This document shows positions 23,666 to 35,426 of a stretch of DNA of 64,000 nt, piece by piece (position 1 is the stretch's first letter; each line of letters opens with the position of its first letter). The translations under genes were made by a program, and so were the position numbers. Below the pieces are notes generated by a model, which saw only the letters and a program-made list of their open reading frames with translations, ran no database searches and had not been told where the DNA came from. Source of the stretch: Immersiella caudata (lineage: Eukaryota; Ascomycota; Sordariomycetes; Sordariales; Lasiosphaeriaceae); NCBI GenBank assembly GCA_030512335.1, contig JAULSU010000001.1:3348001-3412000 (forward strand), given 5' to 3'.

Positions 23666-24873
23666 TCAAGTCAGATTCCAGAGAAGGACGAGGAGCCCCA
23701 CGTAGGAGCTGAAACTGAGGGCCACTAGCAAGGCGACGCTGTTCCCGCTCGTGCGGAATTTCTTCTTGACCACGCTGATTCTTCTTGAGGATCGGACGGT
23801 CCCACCGGCACCGTCTGATTCGGAGAAGGACTCGTCCTCGCTCTCAACCGTGTCGAAGAACTGGCGGTTACCCTCGTAGCGGCGGAAGATGGCGACGAGC
23901 ATGACGGCAGCTCCGTATACGGCAAAGAGGGCGCCTATCGGGTAGAAGTCCGAGTTGAAGATCTTGAGGATGATGAGGGAGAACGAGAATTGTCCAAGTG
24001 CCGTCCGCATGTACGCCCCCTCGAAAGTGCGCTGCGCGGCGCGGAGCTCGACAAGCCTACCCAGCCAAAAAAAAAAACGTTACTCTGGTGTTCAGGTGCA
24101 TTCCGCGGCGGCACAACGGCGGCGGCGGGGAAACGTAGACCCGCAACGGGAGGAAGCGTAGCAGCCAGGTCGGCGACCTAACCCCGAGGAGACGGCGATC
24201 ACCATAGGTGAAGGAATTCGGAAGTTCCCAGAGGCTGCTGCTGCTGCTGCTACGTCGCATTGCAACGCAGGAGCAGAGCTGTCACTTTTTGGCGGAGGAC
24301 TAAGCGATCAAGCCTCAAGGTTCCTTCCGCAGGCCGTGTGCGGGGGCCAGGGGGGTTGTTCGAACGGGAGGGGATGGAAAGGAGGGAAAGGGGGGCGAGG
24401 AAGAGGCGGCAAATCAAGGGCGCCGCTCCTCGGAAGCGGGCGTATCTTGCATCGGCCTTTTTTTCGTTTGATGTGGGAGCAATGGGCGGTGGTGAGATGA
24501 GAGGAGGTCGGGACAAACACCGACATACTGCCGGCAACCGGGCAACGAACCAACAAACGGCAGACGAAAGACGTCCAACCGAGGCGACCTTGGACGATGC
24601 ACACGACTGAAAATAGCCTCATAGTTGAATGAAGATCTCGAGATAGCCGCTGTGTGCGTGAAACAGAGCAAAGATCGGCACTTACTCCTGGCTGGTCAAG
24701 ACAATAGATCGAGCGCGATGGAGCCTCAACACGAGTCGATCCTCCGGGTTTGGGTGAAGAGCCTATAAATACAAGGCTGTGTCAGATGCCATTGGACGGA
24801 AGGGCTGTATGTAGAGTAGTCGGGGTGATAGAGGGCTCTTGCGCAAGCGTACCTCGAACACAGTAGTCGCCAT
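23666..24873 (-). CDS. DUF202 (YidH-type) membrane protein
   Basis: On the minus strand, exons 24873-24853, 24762-24686 and 24056-23666 give 162 residues. The start MATTVFE is split from ALHPNPEDRLVLRLHRARS by an intron. The last exon holds LRAAQRTFEGAYMRTAL, the conserved N-terminal edge of DUF202, then transmembrane segments (FSFSLIILKIF, GALFAVYGAAVMLVAIF, and a C-terminal SVALLVALSFSSYVGLLVLL). An acidic Ser-rich loop separates helices 2 and 3. The family is of unknown function. The intron between exons 2 and 3 is about 629 nt, far longer than others here. Phases match across it, but an extra in-frame exon encoding a poorly conserved linker cannot be excluded. It shares a 540-base divergent promoter with OST2. 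Confidence 0.75.
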
Positions 24874-25413
24874 GATGATTGTTTGCTGCTTGCGATGACT
24901 GATTTCCGACAACTTGCGCAGCTTCAAGAAAAAGGGGTGTGTCTTAATTTAGCTCGAGGTGGTGAGCGCGTATCGTGAGTTTTGACTGAGCAAAAGGTGA
25001 TGAGGGGGTTGGGCATACACAAAGACGGCAGACTGCGAAGATCGGAACGGTTTGCTTGTGTGATTGAGTTCAACAGTGAGCTCATGGACACCAAAATAGT
25101 AGCCGGCCCCAAGGATAATGTGACGTTGGCAATTTGTCCAATCAGCGCCTCCTATGAGCCTGCAAAACGCCTAGCCAATCACATGCAGTCTTCTGTCCTT
25201 ACCGTTGCACGCCCTGCCGCCAGCTGGCAAGCCGGCCGCAAGGCTGCAAGCTAGGTCCCTCGATGAAGCTGCGTGGCCCGTTTCAGCAATTGGCGTTGGC
25301 GAGCTCCCAAAAGTAGGCAGACCTGACGACACCACAACGCCGTACCCGACCCGCACCATCCCAGTCGCCCTCCCCACGAAGCAATTGAGAACGCACGCAT
25401 TCAAGAAGCGAAC
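24874..25413. promoter_or_regulatory. Divergent promoter of DUF202 gene and OST2
   Basis: 540 bases between two divergent start codons. Two CCAAT boxes on the + strand (25138-25142 and 25175-25179) could bind the HAP complex and serve either gene. No TATA box is obvious. Confidence 0.5.
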
Positions 25414-26001
25414 ATGGCCAAGTCGAGAAACGTCACACCGTCGCCCGCGGCGGCAGCAACAGCAGCAGCAGCGCCACCGCAACAACCCTCGACCCCTGCG
25501 CCCGCACCCGCACCTGTCAAGCAGGTCGCAAAGTCGGCGCCATCGAGCAAGCAGAATTGGGACCAGGTGGTCGTCAATCTTGTCAATCACTACCAGAACA
25601 AGACACCCCAGAGGACGAAGCTGATTGACGCCTTTATGGCGTTCCTCGTTGTGGTGGGCGCTCTGCAGTTTGTCTACTGCGTGTTGGCGGGCAACTATGT
25701 GAGCGGACATCGTGACAGATATCGGCGGACGAAAGCTAATGGTGTTGCGCTAGCCTTTCAATGCTTTCCTCTCTGGATTCTCTGCGACAGTTGGGCAATT
25801 CGTTCTCACAGGTAGGATCACTCAATGCGGCTCCCCTGTGTTGGTTAAAGTTCTGACAAGGGCTCGATAGCTTCCCTACGGATCCAGACAACAGAGGCAA
25901 ACAAGTCCGACTTCCCTTCAGTATCACCCGAGCGCGCCTTTGCCGATTATGTCGTCTGCAGCTTGATTCTGCACTTCTTCTGCGTCAACTTCATCAACTG
26001 A
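25414..26001 (+). CDS. OST2: Oligosaccharyltransferase subunit OST2/DAD1
   Basis: Exons 25414-25698, 25754-25811 and 25871-26001 give 157 residues. The protein is the small DAD1/Ost2 subunit of the ER oligosaccharyltransferase, which transfers the dolichol-linked glycan to Asn of nascent proteins. The family core is clear: VNHYQNKTPQRTKLIDAFM, a hydrophobic segment VVVGALQFVYCVL, PFNAFLSGFSATVGQFVLT, and the C-terminus SPERAFADYVVCSLILHF then VNFIN. The N-terminal Ala/Pro-rich extension of about 45 residues makes it longer than animal DAD1 (about 113). The stop lies 207 bases from the convergent GRH1 stop. Confidence 0.95.
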
Positions 26002-26208
26002 ACAGTGCACGGCAAGGGTGTCACAGGATCAAGGGCTGGGGTTGTCGAGGGTTACGAAGCGCTGCCTTTTTCTATCTCTTTTTCTGCAACAATCTATCTA
26101 CGGCTTTGTTGGTCGTGTTGTACAAATAGAAAAATCCGCTGGGAGTTGGTAGGGATAATCAAAAGACAGATGACCAAATGGGATGCAATATCAAACATCA
26201 ACAAGCAC

Positions 26209-27385
26209 CTAGTCCTGGTCTTCGTTTGCTTTCCCTGGCGGTGATGAAGCCTTAGGTGGTGGACCTCTCGGCGGGCCCCCTTTTGGCGGTGGGGGGACCG
26301 GCGTCGATCTTCCACTGGGTGCGTTATCCAGCTCCCTGCTCTTCTTCTCTTGCTCCTTGAAGTAGTCGTCCATCATATTCGACGGTGCGTGGTGAACATG
26401 CCTTTCCTTCTTTTTCCCTCGCGGTGGTCCTTCGGCCGGCGGCGTTTGAGTTGTCACTAATTGGGCTGGGATCAGGAAGTCGGCTGGCGGCGAAGGAGTA
26501 GCCGCGGCAGCTGGAACGAAGGTGTTTGAGAAATCAGGGGGGGCGCTGGCGGGAACAAACTGGGCTTGCGCAGAGTCGCCGTCGAAAAGGGTCTCCCCAG
26601 GGGCGTGGACAGGCTCACTTAGGGGCGCGGGAAGTCTATGGAGAGCTCCATAACCCAAGACGCAGCCCAAAGCGCCTTCACCACCCCAATCGCGGCTAGG
26701 ATGAATATTAACCTCGCGCGTCACGTTATACTCGTTGTTGTAGACATATAGTTGCAAGGGGCGGCCAATGTGGTCCTCGACGAGTTCGCTGAGTCCTCCT
26801 TCGCCGTGCAAGACGCCTTCAGGGGTGCCGAGAATATAATCGCTATAGGGCAAAAGACCAGCAACATCAGCCGGGGAGTTGGCGGGAACATCAAGGACGT
26901 GCCAGATATTTGATACGACGGAGAGGGGTGTCCATTGGAGGGTGAGGCCGAGAGAGGCGCTGTCAACGGGGACAGGAATATGTAGCGCTCTTGTTCGTTG
27001 ACCCTGTAGAAATTCAGTTTAGTACGGGAGTCACCAATGATATTCCTGGACATCATTTCGGGGGAACACTGCACCTTTGCGCTCCAGAGCCCCAACACCA
27101 CAGTGCTGCCAGCGCAATTGCGAACTTCTTGGGCAAATAATCTAGGGTCGGAGTCGTCCTAGACGCAGAAGTCAGCTACAAATTCCGGTAAGTGACCGGT
27201 GTAAAGTGAGGACGTACAATCATGCGGCCATTGATTCCCACGACAAAGTCGAACCACGGCTCAACAGTAAGCTGGAGGTTGGTGTTGCGAAGCACCTGAA
27301 AACCGAATGCGCCGTGGTTTTCCTTAGCTGCCGCTGGAGCATCGCCGTCCAGGCGGGATATGAACCGATTGAGAGCATTAAACAT
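26209..27385 (-). CDS. GRH1: GRASP55/65-family Golgi protein (Grh1)
   Basis: Minus-strand exons 27385-27218, 27158-27075 and 27003-26209 (phase 0 throughout) give 348 residues. Tandem PDZ-like GRASP domains fill about residues 15-215: GAFGFQVLRNTNLQLTVEPW in the first, and WHVLDVPANSPADVAGLLP, DYILGTPEG and LYVYNNEYNVTREV in the second. The C-terminal half is Pro-rich and probably disordered, ending with alternating PPPP and charged blocks. The N-terminus MFNALNRFISRLD has no Gly2 for myristoylation; like yeast Grh1 it could instead form an acetylated amphipathic helix. Grh1 acts at the early Golgi and ER exit sites and in unconventional secretion in yeasts (family knowledge). It is convergent with OST2 and divergent from TGS1. 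Confidence 0.93.
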
Positions 27386-27752
27386 CTTGTCGGATTCTGG
27401 CCGGCAGGAAAGTTGTTGTTGTCACGATGAGCTTGCTGTCGCAACTTCCGAGAAACGAATGTCGTTGAAGCAACCCTGGCATCAATACCGATAGACGGTT
27501 AGATCACAGTGCGCACTGTATGCCTGAGCCCAATCAAGTTTCAGTGGCCCAAGCTCCCATGCTTGGCTGCGGCTCATCGAGCGCGGCTTGGCAGGAGCCA
27601 CCAAGGTTCACGCCAGCTTCACCTCAAACTCAAAAGGCTGCGCAATTCATCCACTCAACAAAATACCACGTATGGCGACATTAGAACAAGTTACTGAGTT
27701 ATAAATCCACCCACAAAATAAAACCACCGAATCCTTGTTAAATCACTTCATC
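27386..27752. promoter_or_regulatory. Divergent promoter GRH1/TGS1
   Basis: 367 bases between two divergent starts. No further element can be supported. Confidence 0.5.
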
Positions 27753-28610
27753 ATGCCCCCCACAGCTCTTCACTCCAAAAAGCTTCCCCTCACCGAAGAT
27801 TGTCTCCACTACGACAACATCTACGAAGTGCCCCACGACATTCAAAAGTACTTCTCCATACTTGACACCCGCGCCCATCACCCAGGCTAACCCCTCTCCT
27901 AGATACTGGTACCAACGCTACAACATCTTCCAATTCTACGACTATGACATCCGCCTCACAGACGACGCCTGGTTCGGCGTAACCCCTGAACCCGTCGCTA
28001 CGTACGATCCCTCCTCCCTTTTTCTCACTTGCAAGAAGCTAAACCTCACGCTAGACAAATCGCCAAAGACATCTCCCCCACCACCCTATCCCACACCACC
28101 CTCATCGATATCTTCGCCGGTGCCGGCGGCAACGTAATCGCCTTTGCCCTCTCAGAAAAATGGGAGCGCATCATCGCTATCGAGAAAAACGCCGCCACCC
28201 TCGCCTGCGCGCAGCATAACGCCGAAGTCTACGGGGTGCTGGACGCCATCACCTGGGTGCACGGCGACAGCTTTGAGTATCTCGCGCAGGCGAAGGGTGA
28301 TCCTTCCAGTTTGGATGAGACGATTCAGATTGATCTGGCCACCACGACTGTGTTTGCGTCGCCTCCTTGGGGCGGGGTGAATTATAAGGATGACGAGATA
28401 TTTGATCCGAGCACTATGGAGCCTTATAACCTGGAATTCCTCTACAAGGCGTGCCATCCTATGGAGCATGTGCTCTTCCTGCCGCGGACGAGCGACATTC
28501 GACAGATTGCCAGGCTGGTGCCCGATGGAGCGAAGGTTGACGTTGTGCAGTACTGCATGGAAGGCGCAAGCAAAGCCATGGTGGCATACATGCCAGCAGC
28601 ACGAAATTAA
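27753..28610 (+). CDS. TGS1: Trimethylguanosine synthase
   Basis: Exons 27753-27847, 27903-28001 and 28055-28610 give 249 residues. The enzyme dimethylates the m7G cap of snRNAs and snoRNAs to m2,2,7G in the nucleus or nucleolus. The signature is complete: YWYQRYNIFQFYDYDIRLT and WFGVTPEPVA before the fold, SAM-binding motif I DIFAGAGGNVIAFA, the acidic IAIEKN, and the catalytic SPPWGGVNY near residue 166. It consists essentially of the catalytic domain, as in yeasts, without the long N-terminus of animal enzymes. The first intron carries a GGCTAAC branch site. Its stop lies only 115 bases from the stop of the convergent DOP1 gene. Confidence 0.94.
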
Positions 28611-28725
28611 TTAAGGGGTCGGCTCGATTACGACGAAAAATATGCTCGGTTTCTCATCCCAGTAGCCAGGAACCACCGCCTTAGCCTACTTTTTCCGTAC
28701 CCGTCATCGTTCGCACGACCCTAAC

Positions 28726-31700
28726 CTAAAGAGCCTTGACCACGCTCCTCTCGTCGAACAAGTCCTTGACCAGGTTCTGCACACATCCATCCCAATCCAA
28801 CGGCGCCATCGAGTACGTGGATTCAAACGCATAAATGCTTAGCTGCCCAAAGAAGGGCCGCAAGACTTTGGCCACCAGTTCATCTTTCCTGTCCATGCTC
28901 ACCTCGTCGCTGATACCGCCAGGGCCGAGCAGAGGCCGCTTTTGTGTCCCTGTAGCAGCCAGATGCGCCGCAGACTCAGTTTGGACACCCGCTGAACCGA
29001 TCATAACGGCGCCCAGCTCTTCCGATACCTCATCGACGAGGGCGACTGGTTGGTATGTGGGTGGCCGGTAGACAGCGTCAATGGTATCCGTCACGAAGAG
29101 CCATTCGTGAAGCTGAAAGTCGTCAGGCGCCACACAAACGAGCAGATCAAGTAGCTTGCAGGCCTGGATGATGGATGGGTTGCTGTAAGTGTCCGACTGC
29201 GCGCTGTGATCCGGCGCGACCACCGAGGATATGGCAGCATGCAGCTCAGCATTTATGAGTGGCCAAAGGGATGCGAGGTGGATTGCGCTGGTCTTGAGGA
29301 TAAGAGCACGGACAACCATATAGATGTCAGAGCGTGTAGTAGATGAAGGTGATGACGTCGACGTGGCGCCGAGCAGCTCAACGAGCTTATCCAGAATGGG
29401 AGGCAGATCAGCGACGAACGCATCTGGGCCAGCGGCGAGAACAAGAGTTGCTATCCGCCGGAGATTGAGTTGTGTCTTGCGATCCGCTTCAAGGCGTGCT
29501 GACGTTGCACCAACGCCGAAGACAATGCCCGCAGTTGTGGGTGGTGTGACACGGGCGAGAATCTCGGGCATCCGCTCCTTGTCAGTGACGGTCCATTGCC
29601 TGAGTAGGGGCAGCCAGTCATTCTGCACCAGTGCGATGCTTGAGCTAAAGAAGCGAGCATCGTTGAACGCGTCAGTAACGTCCTTCTTCCATGACTTCTG
29701 GTTATTTGGAAGTCTCGAGAGCTCCTGGAGGAGCACGAGCGTGTTCTTGGACACAGTGTCGGGAAACGACTTTGAGCGAAGTGTCGGCCCAATGACGTTA
29801 GCTGAAATCGCCGTTGCGGCCGCCAGAATGCGATCGTTTTCTACCAGAATCTTTGGTAAGTTTGGTACGATCGTGGACAAGATGCCGACAACGTCGTCGG
29901 CTCTGTCTCCTGGCAGCCTTCCGATGGAAGACTGTCGGGACTCGAAGGGCCGCTTCTCGGAGAGGGATGCCCCTGTGGTGTCTGCAAAGCTGGTTGGCCG
30001 GGTGGTGAAAATAGCCGTAAGGAGGCGCAGGAACAAGTCCTACCGCAGTCAAATTAGTTCCATGCTCGGGTGTGTGGCTGGACTATAACCTACCGCCAGC
30101 TCCCTTCTCATCTTCCGCTGCTCTCCAAAGTTTGTGTTGTCCACCTTCTCGCCGAGGATCGCTGCGAACTCGAGCAAGCTTGGCAGCGTCTGGCGGTGTG
30201 GGAATGGGTTCCCCAGCAAGTCCTTCAAGAAGGCCGTGCAGTCTTGCCAGATCTCATCCATAGCATCGTCCTCCAGAGAGCGGGCGTAGTCTACTAAAAA
30301 GATGACAACATCTGTATCCTGCAGTTCGATAGTGAGCGTTGACCTCCTTGATGGGTCCAGTGCCCCAGGACTTGTTCGGCTGTAAATAGCGTTGAAAAGC
30401 GCCGGGATTGTGTGCTTGGGCCGGGACCCATCAAGGGCTGGAAGCAGATTGAAGACTTCCGCTTGCCTCGTAGGGTCAGGGCTATCAAGCGATCCCCTCC
30501 AGATCCCAATCACCGTCTCCAGGCATTCAAGCGTCTCTGCGGCGAAGAGGTGTTCAAGTAACCTCCTCGCGCGGTTTCTCATCCGCAGGGATGTATACGT
30601 GAAAGAGGCACCGGACGAAATATCCTGCAGCGCCGCATCACTTCCCTGGCCCCAGGACCAGATGGTGAAGCAGATTCGAACAGCATCCTGGAACGCGAGC
30701 AAAACAGTAAGCCGATCGTTCGCCGTGGCGCTCCTGGCTTGTGGTGCGTCAGAAGAGAAAACCCCTGAGACCATGCCACCGAAAAAGCCTTGGGGCTGGT
30801 CTGGACTCTTGACAGCCTGGGCTCTGGCCTCCTCAGCCAGCAACCTGTCGTGTCCTTTGGCCAGAACTTGCTCAAGGCCGTTCAGAAGGGAAATCAGTGT
30901 GGTTTCTGGTCCGACCGCGCTGCTCGCCGCCGCATCGTCGGGGTCCCGGAAGAGACGGCGAAGGTTGCTGAACGTCTCTGCTATTTGCGTGCACAGTGTC
31001 TCGACAAGCGGAATCAGGACTTGAAAGATTGAGTCTGAGTAAAGCGGCAGACATTCGCTCAAGAAGCTAATCCAGCTATCAAGGACTGGCCGACTGCTTG
31101 ACGAGCTGAGCCCTGCGAGAATACACCTCAGCAGCATAGGTGGCGTTGTCTGTGCCACCGGAGGCTTTTCTCCCAGCACGGAGAGGCTGACAACACGGGT
31201 AGGGTCTTGACTAATAGGGCGTTTTTCGGTTGTTGGCGATGCGGGGAGCTCCAGAGGCAGCATCTCTCGCAACTTCAACGATGCAAACACAACATCGAGA
31301 AGAAGTACTTGAACGTAGGGGTCAGGCCCGTTGAGAGACTGCGTGAGCTTCTCGATGAGCGACATTTCGAGTTGCAATGCAGCAAGCGGCTCGGCATATG
31401 GGTTAAGAAGAATTTGATGCAAGAGAGTCAGAGATGCGCGGGTGAGCTGTGAGACACGCTCTTCATCACCCTCGCCGATTTGGCTCTTGGCAATGCACCG
31501 AAGGCAGACGTGGAGAAAGAACTGCTGCAAGGAGACGTCTTCGTCTGTCCCGGCTTCGAAAAGTCAGCATCGAGACAGTTTAAGACCAAGAATCCGGCAC
31601 CTACTGATCTCGGAGAGGGGTGGGAAATAAGCGGTGGCCCTTATCGTCTTCTTTGCGAGTGTTACCCACACAGTATCCGGTGCCCATCGAAAGACGTTTG

Positions 31701-34673
31701 ATAGGCATCGGATGTGGTATAGCATCAAGTCGAGATCATCCTCGGAAGAAAACAGAGCACCCTCGACCACTTTGCCGGCTTCTAAAGGTTGATCTCGCCG
31801 TCTCAGGAGGGGAAACTCGGAGAACTTGGAAATAAAAATGGTAAAGAGCCTGGTTGCGATTGGTCAGCACTCTGATGCTCTATTTACGATCATAGTAGTC
31901 TGGTACTTACTTGTCCATTCCAGTCAGGTTGTTCAGCCAGGTCTTCACCGTCATGAAAAGTTGGGTCCGCTCATCGGCCAGTCCATCAAGCATCAAGAAT
32001 AGGGGGCGAGTGAGCATGACCTCGTAATTGTCCATCCCCCCAAGACGAGGCGGGGATTTGAGGTCGCCATTGGGTGTCTTTGGGCCTCTCCGGTCTGCGC
32101 CGGAAGGGTTATCCTGTAAGCTGTGCGACCATAAGACACAAAAACTCCGGCCGGGGTCGGCAGGACGACGGGCAAATGTCCCGACCGTGTCATTCTCAAG
32201 AATCAGAGCGCAGATGGCCGCCTCAACGTCACGATTTGATGGCGTCAAGGCGGTTTGGAGCACCCAGAGGCTGCGGACGGTCTCTACATGATATTTCGGT
32301 TCGGAAGCGGAAAGGAACAGCCATGCGTGACGGATGAGGGGGGTGACAAGATCCGAGAGCTCGACGGTTGATATTCGGGTTGTGGTGTACAAGTGAGTAG
32401 AAAGTGATAAGACGGATGAATATGTTGCAAAATGTACCGACGCCCCGGAGAGGCAGTTGTTGAGGGCAGTGAGTAGTTTGTCGGTATCGAGGAACGACTC
32501 CTGGGGCGTCTTTGACAGGAGGAGCATGAGGATGCGGCTCTTGATAGCGATCTCTGCTCCAGGCTCCCTTCGGCTCAGGCTTGCACAGTTGAGATCGCAC
32601 GCCTTTTGTAGAAGGAGCTCTGCTACATTTTGCGGCGCAAAAGGGGGTGCAGTTGCATCAAGGTTGCCCTGGTCGGCTATGTAAAAGCTCCTTATCTTTT
32701 TGAGTAATTCGGTGTTGGGCGTAGCGGCCAGAATCTTCGGCTCTATCCTTTGAGTCGACTTGGACTGGGAGTCTGCTGGGAACGCGCGTTCGGGGACGAG
32801 CTCCAGCAGTGTCGCCGCGATGTCCAGCACCTGGTTTGAAAGGGAGGGGTTGGCCAGCGTCCGGGTGTGGGCAGCTTTCTCCTTCTCCCTAATCTCTTCC
32901 ACCATGCACAAGACAGACAGGACTGTCAGCGGCGCATGAATGGTAATCATCTCTTCCTCCCTGACGTTGAAGTGTGTCAAGATGAACTTGACAAGGTCTA
33001 GTTTTGTGCTGCGATCCGTTTGAGATAGCTCACCGGGACTGATGGCTTGAGCTACAAGAGTTAGGAGTTCACCGTAGATCAAACCGCTCTCAACGCCATC
33101 GAAAAAAACACTTGCGCTTCTCAACACTTCGGTGAAGTCGGATTTACTTTTGGCCCTGGCTTTGAAGTCCCTGACGCTATCCACGATAGGTAAGAACACC
33201 TCGGGAACGACCAAACCGCCGATCTCCCACTTATCCATCAACGATAAGCAGACGCGGTAGGGTCTTGCCCTCTCAGACGGATTGCTGTCGGCGCCCGACT
33301 TTATCATGCCGAGCAGAGCACGCGTCAGAGGCTGCAGTCCATACTCCTCAAAGTAGCTGGTCCTCGAGGAGAAGAATCCTTGAGCATGGCTGGAGTTGGA
33401 TGCTGGCGACTCGAGACCGGCTTCGTTGTCGTTTGCAGTCGTCGGCTCGGGGCCCAGCAACCATGTCCAGAGGCGGCGGTTGAGGCTCATATCTCGCCGA
33501 ATGGTGACACCAACCGCAGCTTTCAGAAGAAGCTCGAGGTCACCGGCCTTGGCTCTGGATTGGAGGACTTGAGAGTGCAGCGGCAGGTGCGTGACCAGGA
33601 GGTCCAAGTAGCCCCGCTGGATGAGGAGCTGGTCGTCACCCAAGCCAGCAGCAAAGCACCTGATGAGCAGTCCCGGCTCGGGGGAAGTCACGAGCCGAGA
33701 TAGCTTTATCGCCAGCTCCGCATCGCCGCCGTTCCGTGCCTCGGCCTTCTTTTGGGCTTCCGGTTGTAGAGCCTGACCGAGCTGAGGTAGAGCGCGCGCA
33801 AGGTACGCGAGCGCTCCAGTTCTCCTGGTGTGACCTGTGATCGACGCCAAGAAAAAGCACTGCCAGAAGAAATCGTCGCCCGTGGAGTGCAGAGGCGTGA
33901 GCTCCTGGCTGCCAGAGGGCCGTATCGCCAACTTGAAACGTTCTACCAACTTCACAGTCCGCTCGAAGTCCTCGCTTGTCTCCTCCTCTAGGCCCGGCAA
34001 CAGAGCGAGGACGATAGATTTCATGGCCGGTCGCAAGGCCCGTGGGTCGACATCCAGAAAGTAGCGCTCAAGAAGGGCGAGAAACGGGCCCTTGACTGAG
34101 AGTGAGGCAAACGAGAGAACAGTAGCGAGACCCGGAAGATATAGAGGCAAGTCTTGAGATAGTCCATCCTTCCCAACGACAGCGAAGATGTAGCCGTAGA
34201 CCTCCAGAGCCTTCTGATGTACCCCAGACGGGAGGGCGGGGTTCAGACATTGTGACAGTCGCTTTGCGACGGTGGCCTTGGCTGGGATGGCGGTGATGGA
34301 GGAGGGGCGGGCTTGGAGGGCCTAAGACAGATGAACAAGTTAGCGGGTTGTTGCAAAGTCCGCGGAACGACCACAGGCGCGCACCTTGAGCAATCGGTTG
34401 AGGAAAGAGATGTAGTCAGCCCACTCTTGCAGCGCCGTGTCAAAGAGTGAAAGGGACCGCTCAACGCCGGAGGCATACTTCCGGTACGACTTGTCTTTCG
34501 GGACGGTATCCTCTACGAACGGCTCAAGTTAGCTGCCCAGCGGCACTGCCAGTGGTCCCAACAATTCGCATTGACATACCACTCCCAAGCTGGTTCCTCC
34601 ATTGTCGAGGGACGGGCGACTCGCGTCCAGAGCTCTCGGGGGAGATGGACCGACGGCCAGGCTCAAGGGCCAT
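28726..34673 (-). CDS. DOP1: Dopey family protein (Dop1/DopA)
   Basis: Six minus-strand exons, 34673-34580, 34512-34385, 34321-31911, 31849-31605, 31553-30094 and 30039-28726, give about 1883 residues, the usual size for this family. The conserved N-terminal Dopey domain is clear: KDKSYRKYASGVERSLSLF, EWADYISFLNRLLKAL, GVHQKALEVYGYIF and LPLYLPGL. The remainder is a helical-repeat-like protein ending in the conserved C-terminal region. Dop1 forms a complex with Mon2 and a P4 flippase system at Golgi/endosomes, and DopA controls hyphal morphogenesis in Aspergillus (family knowledge). At intron 4 the donor GTAGGT (at 31604) rather than the nearby GTGCCG keeps frame. The promoter is shared with MON1. 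Confidence 0.94.
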
Positions 34674-35426
34674 CTCTGCGGCAATGATTGCGACGACTGG
34701 ACGCTGTGGCTGTCGTCTCGTTACAGCTCATTGCCGGCTGGTTTGGCGCTGCCGGTCAGGAGAGCTCTAGTAAACACGTACTCCAGGGGCATGTGCAAGA
34801 TCTCGAGCTTCAATGTGGTTGCGTAAGACAATGCGGCGCAAGGCGGAAAGCAACGTTGTCTGTACTCCGTACCTGAGAATGTAGCTTCACCAGCGTCAGC
34901 TCTCACTCGCTGCAGATTACAGCGCTGGAGAGGTGCGCTGTGATTGGCCTACACCTTCCCGTCCCCCCCCAACCCCGCCAACAGGGCCACAAGGCTACTG
35001 AGAGGGTGGGGCCAAGCTGGTGGGAACGCCTGGCTTCCTCTAACACTCGCTGATAGGTCACAAGGTCTGTTAGAAGGCTTCAGGGGGCCTCTGCGGTTAA
35101 GGAGGAACTTCCACGTCGTTCGGCAGCAAGCATAAGCTGTCCCGCTTATCGTTATCGCCAGCACATCAACACCGCTGTCGTCATTCGTCTGATCCCATCT
35201 CGTTGCACCCAACCCACATGGCGATGAAAGAGAACAACAGTTGAAAGCACCGGCCGATCCGGAGACTCGAATGCGATTTTGTCTCTACCGAGAAAGCTGA
35301 CCGACGGGAGGCTCTGCTCTGTGCTTGGGACGGGCTTGAGGCGGGAGTGGTGAGAAGGAGGTGTCCACTGCGACGAGTATCTCACAAAGACAATGCGCAA
35401 ACGAACGGGACGGCGACACCACCACA
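34674..35426. promoter_or_regulatory. Divergent promoter DOP1/MON1
   Basis: 753 bases between divergent starts. An ATTGG (inverted CCAAT) sits near 34,942. No other element can be supported. Confidence 0.45.

Noticed and set aside
29324..30088. 254-codon open frame antisense to DOP1
   Set aside because: Shadow of the DOP1 coding sequence.
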